A stretch of 64,000 nucleotides of DNA. Origin: Nemopilema nomurai. Its lineage: Eukaryota > Cnidaria > Scyphozoa > Rhizostomeae > Rhizostomatidae. Shown here piece after piece: positions 54,843 through 64,000 of this stretch. The notes beneath the pieces are model-generated. The model was not told the origin of the DNA and did no database searches. It saw only the letters and a list, made by a program, of their open reading frames with translations. Every line of letters begins with the position of its first letter. Within the stretch, counting starts at the first letter, position 1. The translations under genes and the position numbers were made by a program. The DNA is taken from contig ML133502.1 in assembly GCA_003864495.1 (NCBI GenBank), forward strand, positions 1,736,001-1,800,000. Direction: 5' to 3'.

Positions 54843-55186
54843 TGCATCGTGCTTCTGTTGGTGCAGCAGTTTTCAGACATTGCTTGAGTAATAATAATGC
54901 AAAAAAACCCCTCTGGGGGACAACAGTTGTGCCATCACATAGTCAAACCATACAGCAGCTCAGTTCTATTCGAACGATACACAACCACTTTACGTCACAG
55001 AGGTCATGTGACCGCCTGCCCGACCGCGTTTTTCTTATGACACATTTTGGCCAAAGTGGGTGTCAGAAAACCCCGATTTTCGAGAAAAGTACGTCGAAAA
55101 TGAAAAATCGAAGTTTACCATTGTTACCAGCGATGTTTAGTTGATAGTTTAAGCGAATAAAAATTTTCGTGTCATATGCACTTTAA

Positions 55187-56904
55187 GAATCAGTTCTAGA
55201 CAAAGACCAATTTTGTCAAAAAAACGAGAAGTTTATGAATTAATGAATTCCAGAATCGTAGCAATTAATGCAATAATTGTTTTCTTTGATCTACCCATCG
55301 AGTCAGTTTCCTTTTTGAGAATTATTTGAAGACTGTAATGGCCTGTATACATTTAAGATGGAAATGCTGCATTACCTATGATCATTTGCTGAAATAATTC
55401 TTTCCAATGTTTGTCTAGAACTCAACACTTCTGAAAATTTAGTTCGTCACTATCATTCCAAATGAAGCAGATTTTCGAAAGTAGTCATGCACTACTTTTG
55501 CCTTGAAGTGGAATTCACGTGTACGACCAAACAGTATCATTAGATTTTTTTATTCTTTTCTTTACTGTTTTCTCATTTTACTTTATTCACTATTCTTCGA
55601 TTCAATATTTTCATAACAAAAATCAATCCACCGACTTGCATGTTTTAGGCATTGCTAAATGTTGCATTGTATCCTTTTTAGAGAGCCATGTCTGCAGTAG
55701 GCGATTTCCTCAAAACATATCTGATGCGAAGCAGGTGATGTAGCAGGTTGTTAAGGTCGGCTTTGTTGTGCTTTAGTCAATTACTGAATGGCCTGTTTGC
55801 CCTGGCTGGCGAATTGCTCAAGACCTTGATTGGAAGTCCTATTCTCTTTTCAAAGGTCAACTGCTCTTTCTGAATAGCTACCTAATGATTTAACCTGACC
55901 TAATGACATTTCTTTGTGATGTCCATCAAGAAATTGCACCTAATTAGACAGTTCATCAGAGGTTAATTCGCTACATCCAAATTGGGTGTTTATGCAAGCT
56001 TGTTTAAGCGAGCGAACGCCTTGTTCTGACTTTAGGCATTGGTGCTCAGATTCAACGAAAGTTTCTTTGCCGCGAGCAGCATCAAGGGTTGAATATGAAT
56101 TTCAACCGTGTCAGTGCAAATGGAAAAGCTTTTATGAAGAAACAAAGGAAGTTGCTGGTCAAAAGTGCAACAGTTTCCGTACAGAAAACTTTCCAATAAA
56201 AGACAGAAGGCAGCATTGGTCGTAATCAAGTGCTGGAAGCTGTTCAGGTAAACTTTTGCTTGATGAATAATTTTTTATAATTAATTTGTAAATAGCTGAA
56301 ATGAAGCAATCTTTGCTTTTTAGGGGCTCGATTTGACTTTCGGCAATTTTACTATGAAACTAGAAAGAGCGTTGAAGTCTTTCTCATGGCTAGACCATTA
56401 GTCTGTTTGGTGTTTTGATGTTCATTGGTGACACTCGTACCTATAAGGACAATAATATTAGCCTTTATAAACCTTGGGGATGCAGATAGAGTCGAGGCTC
56501 ATGTCCAGGAGCATCATACAGTTAGCTGATCGTTTGTTATCCTACTCTTGGCACAACTTTCGCATAAAACAAGATATAATTTCCAGATTTTGATTTCAAG
56601 ACAACACCTAATTTCCAATCATGCTTTCTGTTCAGTTGAACGTTCTATTCGCTCTCATTTAGTTAAGTTTCAAATAGACATGACTAGAGATTCATTAAAT
56701 CATGAGTTGTCGATTTGATAAGGGCTTTATTCCAATTGCTTTTCGATTGGATTTTGAATCTGACATTGACAAGATAATTCAAAACTTTCCAACATTCGTT
56801 TGCAGTCTATGTTTTAGATCCAGCCCTCTCCAATGCAGGCTCAACATCAAGGTCCTTATCAGTGAGCTGCTCCGCAGGGGCTTTACTGATTATCCATGTG
56901 AATG
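55187..56904. other. Intergenic, nothing recognised
   Basis: AT-rich sequence without a supported exon series, RNA gene or clear repeat. Short open frames here lack protein-family character. Confidence 0.35.
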
Positions 56905-56908
56905 TAGA

Positions 56909-57238
56909 TACCGTGAATCCTCGAAATGGCCCCCCTCAAAAGCCCCCCCCCTCGAATAAGCCCCCCTCGATTTTTTGATTTTCGACTCCTGATGTTGCCT
57001 TTGGCATTTTAGTGAATTACTACAAATTTCATATTTTTGTTAATAATTTAATCAAATGTTCATAAAGAAATTCCGACTGAAATATACGAGGTCTTATAAT
57101 AATGTCTCCTTCATTATGTACAGCGAGTTCCAGAAGATTTTGTTTTTAGGCCCCCCTCGAATGAGCCCCCCCTCGAATAAGCCCCCATCAAATAATATAA
57201 AAAATAAATAAGCCTGGCTAATTCGAGGATTTACGGTA
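56909..57238. mobile_element. 330-bp MITE with TAGA target duplication
   Basis: The left end TACCGTGAATCCTCGAAA and the inverted right end (ttcgaggatttacggta) match over about 18 bases with two differences. Both ends are flanked by TAGA (56905-56908 and 57239-57242). Inside, C-runs (cccccctcgaataagccccc) occur near each end around an AT-rich middle. There is no coding capacity, so it is a non-autonomous DNA element. Confidence 0.75.
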
Positions 57239-57242
57239 TAGA

Positions 57243-59590
57243 TGTCTTGTATGATGGAAAGGCTTCCATTGCATTCTGGTTTTAATGCCGTGCTTATAAA
57301 TTGGAAAGGACTAATCGCCTTATTGGGTGTTGGGCCCTAAACTTTCTTTGCAAGGTCGTCCATACTCCATGGCTTTTGAAGCAAAAAGGATACATAACTG
57401 GTAAGTATAATAATGAGAAAAATAATAGAAAGGTAAACCATCGCTCGAAGATGAAAGAAATTCATTCCTTTTGAATATTTTAATGTGTCAATATGAAACC
57501 AGTCGTTTCTCTATTGTTCAAAGCCACCGTTCAAAAATCTTCAGTTCCTGTTTATTTTCCAGGCTAGAGTGTTAACCAAAATGAGGTTGCCGTCCGCGGC
57601 ATCGAGGCTTTTCAGCCCGCGAAAATTTTGGTGACCGAAGACAGCTGATTTTGTAGGTATCATTTACTTTATAACTTGTTTCCCATTTTTGTTTCTTGAA
57701 TACCGAAATAAAAATTTACACTGAGCGTTTTAGAATCCGATAGAGATTGTTTATTGGCTTTTTTGTGGGTACAAGAGATTGCCAAGGGGCGTAGTTGCAC
57801 AAACCCTTGTCACGCGAAGCGAGTTTCATTGTACTGTCAGTCAGGAAAAGAACAATTTGTTCCAAGATTCATGATTGGCAACGCTATGAATGAAAGTGAA
57901 GTCGGATTTTTTTCTCCCAGTTCTGTCATAGGTGATTCTATGATTTGAAGCAGGCAGCCACCCCTTCCCCGTAATTCTAATTGCTCTGTAAAGTTGACAA
58001 TGAACTGTCTTTACTTCAGGGTTTTCGAGTAAGTTACCAGAAACCCAATTTATGAACACAGCTCCTTTTAATCAGCTCAAAAGAGACTTTTGTGGCTTCA
58101 TTTTTTCAGTATATTAATTGAAATATTATTAAGCACAATCCATTACATACCACTGATGGGGATATGATTGAAGCATAATTTGATACCAAATCAAGATAAT
58201 GAGCATTTTAGCACCACTAGTAAGGCAAATTCCATTTCTACTTATCGATTATCTGTTAAATTTTCAACTATGAAAAGAGAGATAGCTGTTTTTCACTTTC
58301 TGACGGATAATGAATGGAGACAGATGAAGATGTATAATAGGTGCTGATATATTTCAAATTGAATACAAGTATACATTGAATAAGTGCTGGTTCTGTTTTT
58401 TATTTAGAGTAGGGATTCTTATTATGTTAAGAAGTAAGAGGTTAGTTACTCTAGCATTTGCACTATTCCTCCATGCTTTTTGCTTGTTTATCAAACAAAT
58501 TTTCATCATAGAAAGGCTAAATACTTTCTTAGTGAAAACAAACTGTGCATTTGCATTTTGAATTGAAGTATTCTAAAATGTATTATAAGGTGTTGTGTTG
58601 CGTATCTAGATTTGATCAAACATTATCTTCTGTCTTATGCTGTTTTTGTCCAAAGAAGTAAGATGTTGGCAAGCAGCCAACAGGTAGCATCTAGTTTCAC
58701 AGCATAGATTACCTTGGCTCCTTCCGGCTTCTTTTCTAACGTATCTGGCTCAAAATTCGCAAAGTCACCATGCTGTTTTCAACTTTCAATTTCTATGGTG
58801 AAGAAGGTGTAGGCTGGATTCTGATATCTTCCTGTTTGTTAGCATCATATTTTTGAGCAGCCATTCTGCCTTCTTGCTACTTTCCATTCTTGCTACTTTC
58901 CATTCTTGCCAGTGACCCATGTTCTGCTTGGTAGACTGGAGCTAAACATCAAGCCGTCATACAAACCACCTGGATATTGGAGCTGCAGTGTTGAGCACAC
59001 ACTTGATCATAATGGCATCTTGTCACATGAAATTGTTATGCTGGTTAAAGCAGCTTTAAGGCTGACGCATAATTAACTTTCTTAAACACAGCAGCCGTGT
59101 GCATTCTGCAAATCTTGAATGATTGTTTCAGAAGTATGAAGAAATTGCGCTTATGCTCAATGAGTTTGATTTGGTCAGGTTGGAAGGAGTTAGCGAAAGC
59201 CAGAGCAGTCTATGTCCTTTTTAATGAAGAAATAATTCAGTGGAATTGAATTAGAATAGAAAAGAATAGAATAGAACATTCAAACAAGTAATTGTTTCTG
59301 GTATCTGCTTAACATATGATGTCAACTTCTTTGCCAGAAATTGGAACAATGAAAAGCCTGGTAAATGGTCAATGACATGAAAAGTTATGTATTTTAGGGT
59401 AATCTGCCTTTTGTTGTGTTTGAGTACCAGCATGAAATGAAATTTTTGTTAAGTATTATGGTTTCTGCTCAAGGTGATTCTATTAATAGTTTTTCATTAA
59501 TAACCTGTTTGAAATGCACAAGACTATAGTGTTCTTATACTTCTCTAACAAGGTACTCTAAAATCACATTGATATGTTCTTAGATTAGTG
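57243..59590. other. Intergenic, nothing recognised
   Basis: AT-rich spacer. A tandem doublet (ttcttgctactttccattc) occurs at about 58871-58908. No gene could be supported. Confidence 0.35.
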
Positions 59591-59599
59591 TAGTTAGAA

Positions 59600-59930
59600 T
59601 TTAACCTAGAAAGTAAGGAATCCTGGCTAAGAAAATAAAAAGACCTTGCTCAGAAATGAAAGAATCCGAACTCACAAGGTCAAGAACCCAGGGTAAAGAG
59701 GTAAATAGTCCGGGCTCTGAAGGTTAAAAGTTACGGGCGGAGAAGGTCAAGAATCCGGGCTTGGTCGGTTCCTGAAACGTTTTGGTTCGGGGCTTGATAT
59801 TCTTGTAATACGGGCTAAGAAAATAATGAATCTAACCTAGAAAATGGGGGATCCGGGGCTAAAGGGTATTAGTTCCGTGTATAAATGGAATGGGATCCGG
59901 ACTTAGAGGGTATGGGACTCATAGATTTCG
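59600..59930. repeat. Degenerate repeat region with aatccgggct words
   Basis: The words aatcctggcta, gaatccgaact, agtccgggctc, gaatccgggctt, atacgggctaag and gatccggactt recur every 30-60 bases, often followed by aagaaaat or aaggt. It looks like an old, decayed tandem array. Period and ends are uncertain. Confidence 0.45.
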
Positions 59931-60103
59931 ATGAATCGTAAACAAAGATTGTAAGTCGGCAACCTTTGAGTTTTTGAGATAGTTTTTTGATAGCTATTAG
60001 GCGAGTACATGCTTCTGGGAGCTTCCGCTTTGCAATTGCTATGAACTACTACTACTGATGTGTTGTAGTTGTTGCTCAATTGTTACTCACGCCCGCTGCA
60101 AAT

Positions 60104-60279
60104 TCACGTTTGGTCTTCCGCGGTATTCACATCACGTTTGGTCTTCCGCGGTATTCACATCACGAAAGTCAATCTCATCCATAATATGTGTGAATCTCAT
60201 CCATATTGCTGTTCTACATAATGCCGGTTTTACATAATGCCGGTTTTACATAATGCCGGTTTTACATAATGCCGGTTTT
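60104..60279. repeat. Two minisatellites: 28-bp x2 and 16-bp x4
   Basis: At 60104-60159 the 28-bp word starting cacgtttggtcttccgcgg and ending tattcacat is tandemly duplicated. At about 60215-60279 tacataatgccggttt is repeated four times. Non-coding. Confidence 0.8.
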
Positions 60280-61735
60280 GATGCTCAGCTGGCAAACTTG
60301 CAAACTTTGTCACAAGGTGCTTTCTTCAAAGTGTTGTCGTATCAAATTCCGTCGATCTCCGTGTACGCACGCCCCTCGAGCGAGTGGTTTGTCGAGGGTG
60401 GTTACTCGCCCGGTAATTGACAGCTTTTATTGGCAGGTTGATTGGGAACTTGATTTAACAACGAAGTCAACGGGCCTCACTGATTGCAACCAGTGGCTGT
60501 GTAATCTTTGCCCCGATGAGAGTGGTTCAATGGAGACCGTGCCCGGAGATTCAGCCCCTTTCAATGAATATTCATGCACTTGGCTAATCAACTCATTGTA
60601 ACGCGCTAATTCTTGGTTTATATTAAATATGCCAATTGAAATTCGAGCTCCATTTCAATGTTAACCTCTGCTAAGCTATTGAAGTCGTGTGTTTTAATAA
60701 GGATTGTCAAGTACGAGATTGTTCGCGGCAATTTGCTAGAAATTTCCCTTCAACCAACAAGATCAACCGATTTTCGTATTACGAACGGTGCACAGTAATT
60801 CATGTTTGTCAGTTGCAGCTATCAGAAAATTGTGGTATCAAATCTGCGTTAAAGATAGAAAGATAGCTATACAGTTATCAGAGGAAATAGATTAGGACGC
60901 TTTGACCGATCGAATAGGTTCCAACATCATTCAAGTCATTGCACTTGTGATGAGCAACTGTAGCTTTGTTTTAGTTAAGACGCGCTTCTCCGTTTGTTTC
61001 TACTGGTATTTGATGACTATTTCAAATGATAGCTAGCTCTCTGCATGTTGCCGTACCTTTGACAGTACCGTATCCTCATCTTTTGGAAGAGGTCCGCACT
61101 AAAGGTGATTCTGTCTATCTTGGCTTTAGGGAAATGGGGGACCCAGCATTGAACAGAGTGCGCGATTCTGGCAACGAGAAGGTATCGTCGTCTCCTTCAA
61201 GCTACTGTCACGTGACAGGGCTGCTTGTTATAATGGAGAAAAGTGTTTATATTAGAAGCATGTCGTCTCCCAGCGTCGAAAATTCTCCATGATATCTGCA
61301 ACTTTGGCCTGGCAAGAACAATCATCTGCAGGCAGGAGAGTTATCAGCCAGTAATTGTGTTGATGGCGCAGGTGAGGCGTGATACATGAATAGCAATTTG
61401 ATACGCCCCACCCGAGTTATAAACACACTCCAGGCTACAGGCTATCTCGCGTGTGCAAGATACTTACGATGCCTCAGTGTGACTCAATGATTTATTTGTA
61501 GCTCCAATCAATTTCTTGACCTCATCAAAATTGATGTTCGAAAAGGCAATGCTATGATTTGTTATCCACTTGAAAACAGGCAGTTTTGTCATGTGAGAGT
61601 GTGGCACTGTTGACCTCAGACGTGATCCCTTTGGTGATAATTTTATATTAACATATCTCTATTAATTTTTTGTTTGATTGAAAGTCCCTTGCCAATTCTC
61701 AAGAGGTTATCTTGTTATTGTTTCAGTCTGACACT
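60280..61735. other. Intergenic, nothing recognised
   Basis: Some open frames of up to about 110 codons occur, but none shows splice-closed continuation, a domain or typical codon use. Confidence 0.3.
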
Positions 61736-61740
61736 GGATT

Positions 61741-61850
61741 TTGAGCTGCGCTGTTGCCTCGCGGTATTGCGTTGCGCTGTTGCCTCACGCTATTGCGTTG
61801 CGCTGTTGCGTCGTAGAGCTGCGTCGCGCTGTTGCGATTCGTTTTTGGCA
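61741..61850. repeat. Degenerate gcgttgcgctgttgc repeat
   Basis: The phrase ttgcgttgcgctgttgcctcgc is repeated about four times with changes. It gives Cys/Ala/Val-rich false open frames. Confidence 0.65.
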
Positions 61851-62220
61851 TCTTTCTGTTGATACTTTCTGCATTCGTTTGCGTCTAACAACGAAATCCA
61901 TCGTAAATTTAATTTCTGAAGACTTAGGACAAGATATCAATATGCTGTGGGCGATTGATTAATTTGCACAACACTTTCATCACACTGTAGTTCTTCGGTT
62001 TCAAATAGTTTGTTAGGAAATGCTGCATTCAACAAGGTTCGGCTGGCAGTCATTGCCACTGTCTTCGAACTTAAGCGGGAATTCTAGCGTCCAGTTAATG
62101 TCTTTCGATTAGCCTTTTATTCTTTGATATTTTCTTCAAAAAGTCGTGCTAATAATTTGATGATACTTTGAGGCTATTCATGATGAAATTCTGTTTCGGT
62201 TTGAACAGCACTTTGCCAGC

Positions 62221-62984
62221 ATGGAGACGAGGAAACCAGAAGAAGCAAGCGGATATTTGCTTAATTTTAGGTAAGGACCCCGATGCAAGGAACAACTACC
62301 ACTCGCGATCGAAGTTTGGTGCTGCTCTTTGAGCAAAAGCCATTTATTATTAATGGCCTTTTCTGTTAGCATGCTTTTGCGAACAGATGCTAGTATGCCG
62401 GTACTTCTTTCGATTCATGCATGTAGGGCTCATTTGATGGACTAGGCCTATCAAATTTATATCTTTTAATATTATAGGCCTATAATATTGACAGCTTTTG
62501 AGGGGCAGGATACAGTGACATTATTCAGTGCCTTTGTAAAAGAAATTTGAATATTTTGATTGAAGCTTAGGGCATGAATGTTCGTCGACGTGGCTAGAAA
62601 TGAACAGACAGAATTTGGCAATGTCCTGACACAGATGACAAAACACAGATGGTTTCCTTCAAAGGCAACGCCAATAAATATGGCTTTGGAGAACTGTGAA
62701 GATTTGATAAGAATAACTCTTTAAAGTGGTCAACTGGTTGTCCTCAAAAGAAATTTCTCAAAGGAAGTTTCGAAACGAAAGATTCATGATGAAAGATTTT
62801 CAATGAAAGATTCGACCAAACGGCGATACAATTGTAGAATTTCGCCGTATCTGCAACATGTGCAAAATCAAGATGATTTTTCTATCTAAAGCGTTTTCTG
62901 TTCCCCAGAGCAAAAAAGCTCCCTAGCAGTATCTTTTGGGCGGATTTAAAGTTACCAAATGGACTTGTAGCAATGAAACACTAA
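62221..62984 (+). CDS. Weak candidate: two-exon small protein
   Basis: An ATG in fair context (gccagcATGG, 62221) opens METRKPEEASGYLLNF, ending at a donor gtaagg (62271). After an acceptor ttccccag (62901-62908) the sequence continues in phase as AKKLPSSIFWADLKLPNG to TAA at 62982-62984, giving 41 codons. Alternatively 62221-62270 is the first coding exon of a gene running out of the window to the right. No family is recognised, and it may be chance. Confidence 0.2.
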
Positions 62985-64000
62985 CGCTAATGATCACCTT
63001 GGGAACGTTCACTCGACGAGGCTTTTTCAGTGCCTTCGTCCAATATTAGCGTTATCCTCATTGCAAGCAAGCTTCCAGGCCGATTTAGAAGAAGGTACTT
63101 GAAGTGATGACAGAATGCTTAGCTCGCGTGAGTTGCCTATTGCCACGGATTAAATGCCAATTACATTGTGGCACAAGGTCCATCATGCTGAACAGGATCA
63201 CTTTGGAGGCCCTCTGTCTTTGGAGGCCCTCTGCCTTTGGAGGCCCTCTGCCTTTGGAGGCGCTCTTGTTGTTTTTTGATTATCGCTCTTATGAAAATCC
63301 TACATTGACTGGAGTCTCTGATTGGCAGAGCTTAGAAATCTAATTGCAATGTTTTCAAATAAGTTGTTCTCTCATTAATAGAACAGCCAAATTAGATCGA
63401 TAATGTCGCAATGTCTCATAGAGAGGTCAGAACTTGTGCATTGGTGAGTCGCATACAAATCAATCTTTGAATGCTTTGTTTGAATGGAGGCCCATCAATC
63501 CGTATCAGAAGCGCGTAACCGTAGCGTATAGCTTTGACTGCGCTATCACACGGGTGAATGCGCTCCGGGCTTTTGATTTAGCAGCGACCTCCAGTGCCCC
63601 GTACCTAATTACTTAACTTGAAAGGGCGAGGACCAGCATAGCTCACATCTGATATCACAGTGTGTGTAGCGAGGCGAGACGGACTAGTGATTCGGCTCAG
63701 TTAGATTGACTTTGGGTAGTTTTCGGTAACAATAGGAAACTAAGCAGGACCAGCGAACGCAGCTGATAACCCAACGCTGGCTGCTCATACAGTTTGTAGG
63801 CATCTGGAAATCTGATCTCCTTGCAACTGTGGACGCTATCTAAACACAGGCACCACGGATTGCCTTAATCCTTATGCATTGATACTGGACCTTTTTTCGA
63901 CAATCCAATAACGACAAAGTGGCCATGTGATAGAACGAATTGCTGGTTTCCTCATGTTGCAAAGACATTTCCTATCGCACGGATTCACTCCTCCACTAAT
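62985..64000. repeat. Right end of window; contains an 18-bp x4 repeat
   Basis: At about 63201-63267 ctttggaggccctctgcc is repeated four times. The rest shows no supported gene. Confidence 0.6.

Larger units (their letters stand above)
52864..55182. mobile_element. DNA transposon with TTAA target duplication (Kolobok-like)
   Basis: The left end AGTGCATATGACACGAAAA and the inverted right end are identical for 19 bases and match 26 of the first 27. Both ends are bounded by TTAA (52860-52863 and 55183-55186). TTAA target sites with AG...CT termini suit the Kolobok superfamily better than piggyBac, whose ends begin CC. The 2.3-kb element holds a P2X7-C-like coding fragment on the + strand and a THAP-like fragment on the - strand. 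THAP domains are known in Kolobok and P transposases. No full transposase is visible, so the copy is probably defective or non-autonomous. Confidence 0.85.

Overview
This is metazoan nuclear DNA: intron-rich genes with GT-AG introns of a few hundred bases, AT-rich introns and spacers, and several DNA transposon remnants. A cnidarian, probably an anthozoan (coral or sea anemone), fits best. The reasons are a fragment of the Cys-rich P2X7 C-terminal-like domain that I recall as common in cnidarian genomes, a secreted protein with tandem C..CA..A..GY..QFY.ECW modules, and single-exon rhodopsin-like GPCRs. The species assignment is inference. No bacterial or viral genes are seen.

Layout, all genes on the + strand. 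(1) 428-1298: three exons of a WD40-repeat gene that enters from the left; its end was not found. (2) 1299-8570: spacer with short tandem repeats and a diverged interspersed repeat. (3) 8574-13809: a complete small secreted-protein gene with TATA box, initiator and poly(A) signals. It has 9 exons and 300 codons, and its ATG is split by the first intron. (4) 15339-32324: the largest subunit of RNA polymerase II (POLR2A/RPB1), 23 coding exons, about 1979 residues, with a CTD of about 52 heptads. It has one single-base frameshift in exon 14 and one GC-AG intron. Its 4.5-kb intron 5 holds a complete intronless GPCR gene (20325-21353). (5) 36431-51126: an MCF2L/DBS-type Rho guanine-nucleotide exchange factor, 24 coding exons and 1126 residues, with CRAL-TRIO, spectrin, DH, PH and SH3 domains. 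Its introns hold a hAT-like element and a 2.5-kb 20-bp minisatellite followed by a tRNA-like sequence. (6) 51127-64000: gene-poor. It contains a TTAA-flanked transposon (52864-55182) carrying a P2X7-C-like fragment and a THAP-like fragment, a TAGA-flanked MITE (56909-57238), several minisatellites and one weak two-exon gene candidate.

The three complete multi-exon models were assembled by eye. In each, splice phases close over every exon, apart from the one missing base in POLR2A exon 14. The genes are unrelated in function (transcription, Rho signalling, secretion, receptor), so this is an ordinary gene neighbourhood. The most unusual items are the TTAA transposon with its two zinc-finger-like fragments, the split start codon and two-module secreted protein, the nested GPCR, and the minisatellite built of repeated 3' splice-site-like units.
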